From Enchytraeus crypticus (Eukaryota > Annelida > Clitellata > Enchytraeida > Enchytraeidae): a DNA stretch of 64,000 nucleotides. Every line of letters begins with the position of its first letter. Position 1 is the stretch's first letter. Location: contig CAJHZI010000743.1 in assembly GCA_905160935.1 (NCBI GenBank), positions 1,072,001-1,136,000 on the forward strand, read 5' to 3'. The notes below the pieces were generated by a model that had not been told where the DNA came from, did not search any database, and worked only from the letters and a program-made list of their open reading frames with translations. The position numbers and the translations under genes are program-made. Positions 48,027 to 58,637 of this stretch are shown one piece after another.

Positions 48027-48162
48027 TAGCGAAAGAAAAAATATAAAGTGCGATTTTTCATAGTAAACACCTTTTATGTAAGGTCTATACCACTAACTCC
48101 GAAATTAAGCAGAGTAATGATGATTAATTGGCTCGATTACATAGTCATCAGAGCAGAGGTTA
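48027..48162. repeat. 136-bp direct repeat, right copy
   Basis: Second copy of the 47664-47799 unit, starting exactly 363 bp later. The 227 bp in between are not repeated. It is followed within 15 bp by a long (TA)n tract. Confidence 0.9.
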
Positions 48163-48173
48163 CTAGTAACCAG

Positions 48174-48244
<71 letters not shown>

Positions 48245-48280
48245 TGTATATATATACATACATATATATATATATACATA
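48174..48280. repeat. (TA)n microsatellite
   Basis: About 50 TA units with a few C interruptions near the right end. Y/I-only frames on both strands are artefacts. Confidence 0.97.
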
Positions 48281-48384
48281 TCTAGTTTCTTGACTTGTAG
48301 TGGTGCCTGTAGTATTCCGACGAAATACAATTAATCGTGCACATATTAAAACTTTTTTCATTCATGGGAAGCAGAGGTAGCCTA

Positions 48385-48482
48385 ATGTGGGGAAATTAAG
48401 AGGAAAAAGGAAGGCAGAAAAGAGTGGAGGCGTTATATGCCATGGAATTACCTGTAGGCAATGCAGTAAGAGAGAGAGAGAG
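48385..48482 (+). mobile_element. LINE-C 3' terminus
   Basis: GAAGGCAGAAAAGAGTGGAG, GCGTTATATGCCATGGAATT, ACCTGTAGGCAATGCAGTAA and (GA)n. Only the last 100 bp remain. Confidence 0.75.
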
Positions 48483-49879
48483 TACATATTTACTGAGAAG
48501 ATAATTCGTCATTTAAACCTCGACAGTTGTTTAAAACACGGACAGGTTGAAAAGCATACAAAGATAAAGCGTTGCAAAATTTTATATAATATATTCAATC
48601 CCTAAAGATATTATTCAATATTTTCAATCCCTAAAGTTGATCAGATATGGCCGAACGTCCACATTCCAGACAATTCTTGCTCCACAGCGTCCACGTATTT
48701 CCATTCTGCACCGGACGACTCGCTTCACTCTTCTCCATAAGAAATCAAATACGTTACTGCAACGGTCAAGTCTTGCTCTAAGCTTGTCACTGGGTCAGGT
48801 AATTAGTTGTTAGTGATTTATCGACTAATAAAACATCAACCTTCAAGCCCATGTGGTTTATAAGTCAGAGGCATGCGATAAATCTGTTAATATTTTACTT
48901 CTATTTACAGAGGTTCGATTCCAAGACCATTCCGTCTGAGAGTATTTTCTCAACTTTGCAACGAGCAAGTTATTTAACCTCTGGCGAGTCGAGTACTTGA
49001 CAATCATTATTAAGAAGTGCGTGACTGCTACAGATCATTATGAAATTAGACGACAGGCATGAAGATCTTTTTTGCATTGCTGAAATATGTAATAGCACAG
49101 TTTATTGTGTCACCCTTATAGAGACACGGTCAAATGGAAACAAGAATATGTTTTGTGGTTGGGAATCAGCTTCTTTTTCTTATCTTGAAGGTTTAACGTC
49201 AAACTCAGAAGCCCGTACGGCTGAGCTTAAAGACGTCGAACCCGATCATCGCCGTGGTTGATCAACTAACCGACCAACCAAAGCAGCAGTCAGCCCGTCA
49301 GACTAGACTGAGTGATAATCCAGTTCTAAATAAATGCCAAATATATTCAAATATCAAAGGTGCAATAGATACAGAATACAGCCTGTTAGAATACGCTCAA
49401 TTTTAAACCGTGAATAGGGAATCTGCTTCTATATTTATTGACTTCCAAACTCTTCTATCTCAGCGATACTCTAATCTTGGCTGATATATTGCTCTCCTCT
49501 GAACATAGACAATATCTTCAACTTTGACGTAAAAATACTTTTAAATCTATGTGCGACCTTAACCGACAATAATGTCACTAATGTTACATGAATACATGAT
49601 TACAGATAATTCGTTTTAAAGCGAGATAAGAAAGAGATAATGCATATAGTAACTTAATTAGGTTTGGCTGTTAATGCACTGCAACGAGAGCATTGTAAAA
49701 TTTCACTCGAGCCATTCCTAATTCACTTAAACTCCATCCGTCAAATATTATATATTCAGCTTTAAAATGCGTTACTTCACTTATGTAATGGGACCCTCGC
49801 GGCGAATCATGCAAAAGAGAATAAGCCAAGAGAAAAAGTTAGAACCATATTAGAAATCTAATGGAATATTTAATAATAA
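48483..49879. other. Unique DNA; weak tRNA-like motif
   Basis: An 18-bp AAAGATATTATTCAATA-type unit is loosely repeated near 48595-48635. GAGGTTCGATTCCAAGACC near 48911, followed by CGTCTGAGAGTATTTTCTCA, resembles a box B plus SINE-E body and may be a third, very old SINE-E. No gene. Confidence 0.35.
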
Positions 49880-49930
49880 CAATCAAGGTTTAACGTCCGT
49901 TTCCTGATACAAGGATGATGTCAGTGATGT
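49880..49930 (-). mobile_element. LINE-L 3' tail fragment
   Basis: AATAACAATCAAGGTTTAAC, GTCCGTTTCCTGATACAAGG, ATGATGTCAGTGATGT. The rest is missing. Confidence 0.65.
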
Positions 49931-50059
49931 ATATTATATATACAAAAGAATCATAAAAGAGACAACGTCATAAGTTATATTTATTTGACTGAAGGTTATA
50001 GTTTAAATATGATGAAGGCAAAGTCTTCAAGGTGAGCTCAACGGTCGATGCAGTGCTCA

Positions 50060-50305
50060 CTTCTTCTTCTTTTTCTTCAGTGCACTGCCAAGTGGCAGGT
50101 TCAAGGTACATATTCATACTCAAACTTTGCTTTCTTACTCTAAAAGAGCACTCCTTAGATCAACAAGTTAATCCCTTCACAAAGTCTATGCCTTATCCAT
50201 ACCTTATTACCATATGTAGCCTATAGCTTGGGAAAAGTATGGCTTCTGAGGTAGTTTCCCGTTGCCTTCCGTTGTTAGATGGATTAATTACCATTTAATC
50301 CAGTG
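50060..50305 (-). mobile_element. Family D copy, well preserved
   Basis: (CTT)n, TCAGTGCACTGCCAAGTGGC, AGGTTCAAGGTACATATTCA, CTCCTTAGATCAACAAGTTA, ATGCCTTATCCATACCTTAT, GCCTATAGCTTGGGAAAAGT, TAGTTTCCCGTTGCCTTCCG. It is very close to the 36.8 kb copy, with a short insertion after CCTTAT. It lacks the head block. Confidence 0.85.
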
Positions 50306-51130
50306 CTCACTATGGGCATGAAATCAGACTAAGAACTGAGAAATATTATCTTAAATTATTGATAGAAAGTTGGGGAAAATGAAAAGTTACTTTAGTAAAA
50401 AGTTACGCAACGTGCAACGTATATCATTGAAGCAATCGATGAAAGGCTTGCTTATCTTGCAGCAACTTCATTTACTATTATCTAACTGCCTGTATAAGGA
50501 AGCGATCACGTGTCATCTGACTCATAACGCTGACGAGTCAAACTTATGAGCCACTGCAATTTATTTACTGATAGGACTAGCATATATAAATTTCCTCAAT
50601 GATATCTGAAATTATGCATAAGACTTCTAGAAGAATGCATGCTAACAATATTGCCATTGTTACGGATTGATCGTAACTCCACAGGCTTTAAGGATTGATT
50701 TGGTAGAAAGATTGTGAATGGGATAAGAGACGTTGACGATTAAGGACATAGTGGTTCTGATGGACGGATTAAGCCTTTGGACTGATAGGGACTAGTGAAA
50801 TATTTTGAATCACGTCCATGCGAAAGAGTCTTTGATCTACTTAAATGACACACCAAAGCGAAACAGGAAACTTGCGTTAAACTTGAATTTGCTTTGCCTT
50901 CCACTTTAAACAGAACACATAAAATTTGACTAAATTTACATATCATATTTCAATACGCTATTGAAGACATATCCTGCTAATTTAGACTTCAAACTGAAAA
51001 TTAAATCGTTACGACACATGTGAAAAAAGCAGCATCAGAAACTAAGAATGAATTAGGAAATAATGACTATTTACGAAGCTACCACTATGAGAAAAACGCT
51101 GAATAAAAATTTTATTGTATATTTTAAATA
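50306..51130. other. Unique DNA, nothing recognised
   Basis: No repeat terminus or exon is seen. The 68-codon minus-strand frame at 50740-50946 has no motif. Confidence 0.4.
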
Positions 51131-51131
51131 T

Positions 51132-51190
<59 letters not shown>
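51131..51190. repeat. (TA)n microsatellite
   Basis: Nearly pure TA with one CA interruption. Confidence 0.95.
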
Positions 51191-51193
<3 letters not shown>

Positions 51194-51788
51194 AAAAACG
51201 GTAGCAGAAAATTGAATCTGAAAATGAAATAATCTCTTATTAAATCCTCAAAAGGCGTGAAGGAGCTTTTAGCAATCTGAAGAATACAATACTCTCTAAG
51301 AGCTTTTTTTTATCAAACTATTTACTCGTTTTATCGTTCAATTATCATTGTCAGGGCCCTTTCATTCTGAGACACAATTACCTATTATACTACCATCCAG
51401 TTAGTTCAGAACGACTCTTCGGCATAGGCCTGACAATACCCGCCAATGTTCGCAACAGATATCTAATACAGATATATTCAAGATCATGATAAATTGTCAC
51501 ACTTTCAAGTTTTCATCGATGAAGTTATAAACTGCCTAGAGATTTTTGAATAGCTCACAATGCATAGTCAATCTATTGGATGACGAACTCATGAATGAGC
51601 GAGTACGTGAACCTGTGTTTTGAGTTCGACATGATTTGTGCCACGAATCAACGACTACCAGATTAATTAGACGATAAAAATGTAAAAGTAAAAGTTGCAC
51701 ATGGTTATGACTCTAAAAGAAGAAGTCATTTATTTGCATACTTATTTCATTTCTGCAAGCAAAATATTATCAATTTATCGTGTATTTA

Positions 51789-51792
<4 letters not shown>
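51191..51792. other. Probable intron DNA of receptor copy 2
   Basis: AT-rich, downstream of the copy-2 donor on the minus strand. No exon is recognised. Confidence 0.4.
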
Positions 51793-51827
<35 letters not shown>

Positions 51828-51866
51828 TCTATATTATATTATATATATAATATACATGTATATAGC

Positions 51867-51901
<35 letters not shown>

Positions 51902-51924
51902 TTTATAATATATACATACATATA

Positions 51925-51976
<52 letters not shown>
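51793..51976. repeat. Compound (TA)n tract
   Basis: Three TA arrays with ATAGATC-, ACATG- and TTTATAA-type interruptions. Its right edge lies about 184 nt from the copy-2 splice donor. Confidence 0.95.
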
Positions 51977-51979
<3 letters not shown>

Positions 51980-52160
51980 GGTTATTTAATAAAACAATTT
52001 GAAGTGGCTAACTAGTTCACTCTTCTTTAGCCAATCCGAGAGCAGGTAAATAAATGACTAATTTGAGAGAATAGCTCAAATGGATATTAAAACGGAACAT
52101 ATTGGCCGCATTTTGGTAAAGAATTTGCTTGAGAAAGATAGAATCAAATAAATTTCTTAC

Positions 52161-53001
52161 TTGCAAATTCGATGCCGACTCCGCTTTTAAATGTTTTTTC
52201 AAGATCTTCAATTTCTTCTTCCGGCTTAAACTTGAATAAGTTAAAGTCTATAGCGGATTTCTTAAATTGATAAACAAGTGCATTCAAAGGAAAAATATGG
52301 AAGTTAGTTGGAGAAAATGCCGCCTCTCCTTCATCCGTGTACAGTACAGCTATACGCTTCCATGCAACTGATAAAATGATTTTATTAATAAAATCTGCAA
52401 CTCCATCAAAAGAGGCTCCAATGCGCGTTAGAAGAGGAAACTGGGGGCTCTTTTTGTTTGAGTTATCATCGAACGAATGAGACATACCCCCTGGACTGAT
52501 AATTGGCAGTTTCCACCAGGGGGCGTATCGACCCACTGGGGCCAGGCTGTAGTCACAGGTGGGGCCAAAAAGTATGTGAACGTGGTCGTAGTAGAAGAAT
52601 TTGAAGGCTGCCAGGGAGGCCGAGTGTGAGTCACATTTCGAGTCGGACTTGAGAAGGTTTACGTAGCAGCACGTCAGCAGATTACTAACTCGCTCACTTT
52701 CTATAGCCAGGCGAATAGCAGGCTCGACTCTCTCTAACGAAAACTGGATGGATTTCGACATCGGAGCGAGTAGCGCTATTCGGATTTCAATCCTTCCGAA
52801 TTCGTCTCTAACTTCGTGCATTTTTCGGCGACGTGAGTCGTCTGTAAGAATTTCCAGGGTTGGTTTGACTGATTTTCTGACGGCAGGGCGTGGGGGGTGA
52901 CCCCCCGACAAGATTGGCGTGACTAGAAGCAGAGTGAAGAGGACGGTTCGAGAGATGTCGTTAGCCATCGAATTACACATTGCGGAGTACAACATCGCCA
53001 T
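52161..53001 (-). CDS. Natriuretic-peptide-receptor-like protein, first coding exon (copy 2)
   Basis: Encodes about 280 residues: a hydrophobic N-terminus (about residues 18-33, VLFTLLLVTPI core; Met1 or Met12 as start), a basic linker, then the first half of an ANF_receptor domain. Landmarks are IRIALLAP (73-80), RVEPAIRLAIES, SDSKC (C123), LFGPTCDYSLAPVGRYAPWW (144-163; C149) and KLPIISPGG. The two cysteines expected to pair in this family are both kept, and an extra CC lies at 111-112. I see no N-glycosylation sequon in this exon, unlike copies 1 and 3. The exon ends in phase 1 at the donor GTAAGAA (G at 52160), equivalent in position and phase to copy 1 and to exon 2 of copy 3. An acidic EEEIEDLEK stretch precedes the donor. 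Downstream exons were not identified except perhaps the 24-kb candidate. Confidence 0.85.
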
Positions 53002-53330
53002 CTGTGGAAAACTACATTACTAACGCCATCCGATCCGAGATTAGTTCCAGGAAGTATCCGAATCCAGAGGAAAACTGGGGTAGCTAAGTAGAGTTCAACT
53101 TTTTATTTTACAAATATTGTATAATAATGTTCATTCTTAAATTATTATATCACTATTTAGCGATTCCTTTGCATGAGAGGTTAATAGTTATTGCATTAAA
53201 CTCATCGTCATATGATCTGGATTAGTTGAATGACGATTGTAATAAACATTTTTAAAATATAACAAATTTATTTCAACTATAATATATACCATATTTTAAT
53301 CACGTTAGTTAAAAGTCTATAGATAGACAC
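53002..53330. other. Upstream region of receptor copy 2
   Basis: Likely 5' UTR or promoter on the minus strand. I see no decisive TATA or initiator motif. The intergenic gap to copy 3 exon 2 is only 5.2 kb. Confidence 0.35.
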
Positions 53331-53384
53331 AAAGATAAAGATAGTGAAGACCTTTGGTTGAACCACGATATTGTATGGATGTCA

Positions 53385-53766
53385 AACATGGACCTTAAGG
53401 AAGGAAGACATCAGGAAACTAGAGGCATTGGAAATATGGATATGGAGAAGAATGGAAAAGATTAGCCGGCGCAAAAGGTTACAAATATGTAAGTTCTGGA
53501 GAGAGTTAGTACAGATAGCTGATAGTGGCATTCATTACTAAATAGGAAAAAAGGTTGATTAGGACACATTCTAAGTGGGTAAAGTTTACTACAAGAGGTC
53601 CTAGAAGGCAGAAATTAAGGAAATACATTGCAGAGGCAGAGACAGGTCGAGATTAGGAATGTTAGATGATTTAAAGATCCACTCATTTGTGGACATGAAG
53701 TATAAAGCGGAGGACAGAGAAGAGTGGAGGCGTTATATAACATGGACCTGCCAGTAGGCAGTGCCC

Positions 53767-53808
<42 letters not shown>
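53385..53808 (+). mobile_element. LINE-C, longest 3' copy
   Basis: Combines the RT C-terminal block (LEIWIWRRMEKISRRKRLQI) with the terminal ORF block (SRLGMLDDLKIHSFVDMKYK, AEDREEWRRYITWTC and stop). The 3' UTR CCTGCCAGTAGGCAGTGCCC and (GA)n at 53769-53804 follow. Several stops and indels break the frame. This copy links the 28.2-kb RT fragment to the other LINE-C 3' ends. Confidence 0.85.
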
Positions 53809-54214
53809 TTAAAAGTATGGCATATTCACGCAAAGTAGTAAACATAAAATATGACTGAAGTACATCAGCCTAGTTCCATCACTGCTTAATATTAAGGACT
53901 TCTCTATGATATATTAAAGCAGACAATATATTTCAGCGAAATGATCCAGCAACAAAGTTAACTAATCAACATTTTAAGATCAATAAGCTAACTATATCAT
54001 CATCAAAATATGATTAAATAGTCGGTACCATTAATTTATCTAAGTTTTAGTTTTGGTCGTATGGTTACATACAATAACAGGCGCATGTGTTTAAATGGTT
54101 TCTTATCTTAGCTGCTGTTCTTCCAGTTTTCCTTCCACTCCTTTGTTATTAGAAATTACAGTCTTTGATAAAGTTAGATGTATAGTCTACAGATCACACT
54201 CCTAAAGTTACATT
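53809..54214. other. Unique DNA, nothing recognised
   Basis: No repeat terminus or exon is seen. Confidence 0.4.
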
Positions 54215-54510
54215 CTTGGATTTAACGCTCATTTTCCTCTTCTGCTCGTACTGTTTGGAACTCTCTTACCCTGATCTTCATTCGTGTTCTCTATTTTCTG
54301 TAGTACGTTAAAACACCCCTATTCCCAGCTTAGAGTTTCATCATCATACCTGACTAGCTTTTTAATCACTGAACCTGCACCGGTTAGGAACTTTTCTCTT
54401 CAGCACATTTTCTTTTCAAAAAATGTGGGTTAATCGATTTGTAGTGACACATGATGGGGGAAAGTCACCGACATCATCCTTACACTTGGAAACGTACGCT
54501 ATATAGAGGC
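54215..54510 (+). mobile_element. LINE-L 3' end (ORF end + 3' UTR)
   Basis: A frame reading ARTVWNSLTLIFIRV, an interrupted stretch, then VKTPLFP matches the WNSLP...LKTHLF ending of CR1/L2/Jockey-like LINEs. The 3' UTR shares CTGCACCGGTTAGGA, GGTTAATCGATTTGTAGTGA and CCGACATCATCCTTACAC with the 27.1-27.3 kb copy. Confidence 0.65.
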
Positions 54511-54544
54511 TTTGAATTAATCCAATCATTATAAATAAAAGATG

Positions 54545-54547
<3 letters not shown>

Positions 54548-54588
<41 letters not shown>
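54548..54588. repeat. (CT)n microsatellite
   Basis: Pure CT dinucleotides followed by TTAGTGTACTGTATAGTG. The TTAGTGTACTG resembles the complement of the LINE-C/family D 3' end, so this may be the tail of a vanished copy. Confidence 0.9.
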
Positions 54589-54589
<1 letters not shown>

Positions 54590-55034
54590 GTGTACTGTAT
54601 AGTGTATACTGACAGTGATGAAAACGATGATTAGCAGTTGGTACATCCAATACAAAGATGCAATATTAAATTATTTCGTCTGCAGTAAAATATTACTGCC
54701 AAAATACAGAACCTAAATACCTAAAAGCGACTAAATCCAGTGTTAATGAGATATTTGACAGAGGGATTGCTATAAGCCCAGTGTATTATACTTAGAGCAT
54801 TAGTATCTTCAGCAAATAAACAGAGCTACGCTTAGATTTAAAGACTAATCACAATAATTGCAACCCATCTTCAAAGATTAATCTTTAAGAGTACCTTAAT
54901 AGATTGTAATCTATAAACTGGTAAGAAATTTAATCCTCCTAAAAGGTTGCTGTTGCAATATCATGCTTTATGGTTTCAATAAACAATAGACTTTCACTGT
55001 TATGTACAAAATATTTCCGAGCTTGACACGAAAT
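54589..55034. other. Unique DNA, nothing recognised
   Basis: No gene or transposon terminus is recognised. Confidence 0.4.
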
Positions 55035-55526
55035 AGAGATGACACTATTACAGTGTCAACAGAGAAGAATCAGATGACACCAGTGATATGTCATGACAGA
55101 GTTCACATCCGTGCTGTGTCATAATAGAGAAGACACCCGTGTTGTGTCATGATAGAGATGACACCCGTGTTGTGTCATGATATAGATGACACCCGCGTTG
55201 TGTCATGATATAGAAGACACCCGTGTTGTGTCATGATAGAGATGACACCCGTGTTGTGTCATGATAGAGATGACACCCGTGTTGTGTCATGATAGAGATG
55301 ACACCCGTGTTGTGTCATGATAAAGATGACACTCAAGTTGTGTCATGACAGAGATGACACTCATGTGGTGTCATGACAGAGATGACACCCGTGTTGTGTC
55401 ATGATAGAGATGACACTCATGTTGTGTCATGATAGAGATGACACTCATGTTGTGTCATGATAGATATGACACTCATGTTGTGTCATGATAGAGATGACAC
55501 GCGTGTTATGTCATGACAGAGATGAA
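55035..55526. repeat. 28-bp hairpin minisatellite, about 17 units
   Basis: Unit ATGACACCCGTGTTGTGTCA plus TGATAGAG. Each unit contains ATGACAC and GTGTCAT as inverted arms around a 7-nt loop. Outer units vary (CTCATG for CCCGTG); the middle ones are near identical. Confidence 0.95.
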
Positions 55527-55850
55527 TATAGGTAATATCCTTGACTGAATGTTGTAGGCCTAACATATAAGTAAGTCTATAGGAATAGGATTCAAATACA
55601 CTATTAATTTAAATTGCAATATGCTATAGATGAGTTCTGATATTCAAAATTGCCATTGACACTATTTTGTGATTGAAATTAAGTAGAATTCTACTCTACT
55701 TAACACTAAGTTTAAAAAACTTGGTAAACATAAACATAACGGCACACTGGTTCAGGAAGCACTGACGCTTGTTTTAAGATCCATTTCCCCTTTGTTTACA
55801 TGGTTATTAATAATCGTTGCCTTTTTATGGTGCAGCGATTGCAGCTAAAG
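55527..55850. other. Unique DNA, nothing recognised
   Basis: No signal is seen between the minisatellite and the SINE. Confidence 0.4.
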
Positions 55851-55972
55851 CTAATGTTAACGTCAGTTTCTTCACTAGAAAGCGATGTCAGAGACGGGCA
55901 TCTTGGGCGAGCCAAGGATTCGAACCTCGCACATACTGATCCTCGATCGAATATCTTACCGATGAGTTTAGG
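55851..55972 (-). mobile_element. SINE-A (subtype 2)
   Basis: AATGTTAACGTCAGTTTCTT, GATGTCAGAGACGGGCATCT, AGGATTCGAACCTCGCACAT (box B complement), ACTGATCCTCGATCGAATAT, CTTACCGATGAG. It is antisense. The extreme head is missing. Confidence 0.8.
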
Positions 55973-57928
55973 AGCTTTATTACTCTGATTACCTATACAA
56001 TTATAAATGTTTTACTTAATAATGTTTTATCACTCATCAATTGTCACTATATCATACTAATATCATATTTAGTTATTATTACTATTATTAAATCTTGTTA
56101 TTATTATATTAATATACATGAACTTACTTAGCTATATGATATATCGCATGTTCTAAATCATAACCGCAACGATCATTGTTTTACTCATCACTTTCTACAC
56201 TACAAAACACCGCATTACATAAAACGCACAGATTTCTTAAATCTCGACTTACTAGTAACCTACTAGTACAGTAATAGCAAAATAAAACATAACAATTTTT
56301 ATTTGAGAGAAAATCTTATGCAATCCTACTCCATAGTACGCTCGGTAAATAATAAACTGAAAACGTTTGCGACAATAATACCATTGAACTTAAGCCCACT
56401 AAAATCGCACTGTAGCTTTTGTTAAATTTAACTGCAGGCAAATGACTGTGATTCTTTGACGTCTACGCAGGCCTAAATTCTTATTAGCCCTGCGGTGTAG
56501 CATAACGGCCTTTCTGCTCTCTAGACGGGTAAAATTCCCCATTAAATTTGGTTTTTCTGAGTAAATTGCAACGATGAGCTGATAAATAACGATTTATAAT
56601 CTGATCGATCTTTTCTGTTACAACGATACTCAAGATTTAGTAACGATTTCTAATTCGTTATGTAAAATTAGTAAGAGCTTAGCCTAATCTACACTGTATA
56701 ACAAATTGCGAATATTTTAGAGACTTTTCTGGTCTAATGTTACGGCTTTTCACTTGTAACTGCTCGCGTCTTGGCGTCGACAATAAAGTTTACAATGGGA
56801 ACAAATGAATGGATGGCACATCTTAGAACGTAGACCTCTAACTTCTACCAACTTCGTGTAAATTATTTAAATAGCGAAACGTGGTAAGGTTTTATATTAT
56901 ATATATATTCTATATTGAAATCTTTTTCTATAAATTCTCCAGCAAAGTAGGCCCCCAAATCTACTAAAAACCACTGTAGTGACCTACTCCCCCCTGCGTG
57001 AGAGATCGACCCACCCCCCCCCCCCCCCCGTGTGGACGCTCAAAACTCACGGATTTCCTTCTCAGCATTCTCGGCTGACCGATTCTCGACATCGGCGATT
57101 ATTGCAGTTAAAAAGAAAGAAACAATAAATCTCAAACATTTTGAGCAGTGTTGGACGAGCAGTGAATGTTATGACGCATTGACAGTCCCACGGGGATCTA
57201 TTAAAACAGCAACGGTTCATGGTTCACCCATTCGCGCTCTCTCGTCTGAATAAAAGTTTATGAGACATAAATTTAATACTTTTCACTCTCGCGCAACTCG
57301 TAAAAGTAGCTTATATATTTATTTTTGCTTTATAGCGTTATAAACTCTCGGGAAAATCGTGAAATTATTGTGTAGTGCAATACAATACAATGCAAAGAAG
57401 ATTTAGCGTTCGGTTCTTCAAACGCAGGAGATGCCAGGGACGGTATTGTAAGATATCGCCTCTGAAATGAAAGGTCAGGAATGAACGACAACAAAAGATA
57501 TCGTGTTACTGTTGTCCAAAACAAAAGTGATATATTTAAACGCCACATATGAGGCAGTTTTCATGTCGTTGAAGCATAAATCAAACTAACAATAATTCTG
57601 AAAGGTCAAGGATTGTGCTCCATAATTATTACCTTTTATTAATTAGATCAAAAGATTTTTTCGATACAAGCTCAGCCTTTGATATGTTCAGAATTCTGCA
57701 CAGTAGCCACAAATATTGTCATGTTGTATTAGGCTTGACTTCTCAAAGTTGGAGAAAACATGAGAAACTATTTTAGAAATCGTATTTCTTTCAGGCTCAA
57801 CGTTGGATTGGATTTTTAAAGTAAAGTTATTCGTTTTAGAGTGAATTAATAGATAATCCACAAATTCTATTGTGAGCGAATAAGATATCTTTTTTAGAAC
57901 TAAATAAATAATTACAATGTAAATAATA
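55973..57928. other. Unique DNA between receptor copies 3 and 2
   Basis: Contains a weak tRNA-like head at 56483-56560 (CTGCGGTGTAGCATAACGGC), a C17 run at about 57013-57030, and a decayed SINE-A/LINE-L tail at 57400-57445 (ATTTAGCGTTCGGTTCTTCA, GAGATGCCAGGGACGG). No recognisable receptor exon (remaining ligand-binding half, TM, kinase-like or cyclase) is seen. The 73-codon plus-strand frame at 57032 starts at GTG and has no motif. Confidence 0.4.
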
Positions 57929-58001
57929 GAGTGAGAGAGAGAGAGAGAGAGAGAGAAAGAAAGAGAGAGAGAGAGAAAGAGAGAGAGATAGAGAGAGAGA
58001 T
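57929..58001. repeat. (GA)n microsatellite
   Basis: GA dinucleotides with AAAG and ATAG interruptions. It lies about 164 nt beyond the copy-3 exon-2 donor; on the transcript it reads (CU)n. Confidence 0.95.
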
Positions 58002-58165
58002 AAAATTATGAACGGGGAGTTTTTTAAGGAGAGTTATCTTGTCGAAATATGCCTATATAAGAAATATGCCTATATAAATATAAGTAGCAGCGAGCAAATT
58101 AAAAGCATCATATCAGCCCTTTCATAAATAATTAATTACCTTTAATTAGCATCATTAAAACTTAC

Positions 58166-58574
58166 TTGAAAAGTTCTGCACCAGCTTCTGACTGTTGAGC
58201 ACTTCCAGACCATTCGTATCAGCCTTCAGCTTTGCCAGCTCATGGGTAAAGTTTCGAATTCCCTTATCGTTGATGTAGTTGGCGGCGAGATGAAGCGACG
58301 TGCCGAATAAATGGCCGAAGTCGTCCGTGTACTCGGCGTAGGCTTTAGAGTTGTACATCATGAACATTCGAGACCAGTTGAACTGCTCGAAGACCTTCAG
58401 CACCACACCTGCGGCACTCGTGAAAGTTGGACCGGTCCTCGTCAGCCTCGTGTGTATTTCTGAGAACTCCTTGGCCATGGACCCCGCCGTCAGCATGGGA
58501 ATGTTCCAGAAGAATAACTGACGGGCTATAGGGGCTGCGGCATAGTCGCAGCAGGGCCCGATGAAGGCGTCCAC
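58166..58574 (-). CDS. Natriuretic-peptide-receptor-like protein, exon 2 (copy 3)
   Basis: Starts after the acceptor GTTGACTAG (AG at 58576-58575) in phase 0 and continues the exon-1 frame: ...AYMFSQ|VDAFIGPCCDYAAAPIAR. It encodes residues about 143-278: GPCC (one Cys pairs with C125 of exon 1), the hallmark CDYAAAPIARQLFFWNIPML, TRLTRTGPTF, VFEQFNWSRMFMMYNS. Sequons NWS and NFT are present. It ends in phase 1 at the donor GTAAGT (G at 58165), the point equivalent to the exon ends of copies 1 and 2. The rest of the receptor is not seen in the 5.2 kb before copy 2. Confidence 0.88.
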
Positions 58575-58637
58575 CTAGTCAACAACATCAAGCATTATTA
58601 TCTAATAACAACGAATAATCACCACCACTAACCGGCT

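Noticed and set aside
47664..48162. LTR retrotransposon in miniature
   Set aside because: The direct repeats lack TG...CA ends, and no primer-binding site or polypurine tract is evident in the 227-bp spacer. Not called as an LTR element, though left open in the findings.
48048..48361. Y/I-rich open frames over (TA)n
   Set aside because: Simple-sequence translation on both strands. No coding evidence.
53615..53845. Minus-strand frame rich in serine and leucine
   Set aside because: Antisense of LINE-C and its (GA)n tail.
55035..55526. CRISPR-like array of short palindromic repeats
   Set aside because: Units are directly adjacent with a constant 7-bp spacer rather than variable 25-40-bp spacers, and the context is animal genomic DNA without cas genes. 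It is a minisatellite.
57032..57253. 73-codon plus-strand frame next to the poly-C run
   Set aside because: It begins at GTG, not ATG, with no motif or splice context.
53002..58165. Downstream exons of receptor copy 3
   Set aside because: I searched by eye for the remaining ligand-binding half, a membrane segment and kinase/cyclase motifs on the minus strand and found none. Short exons cannot be excluded.
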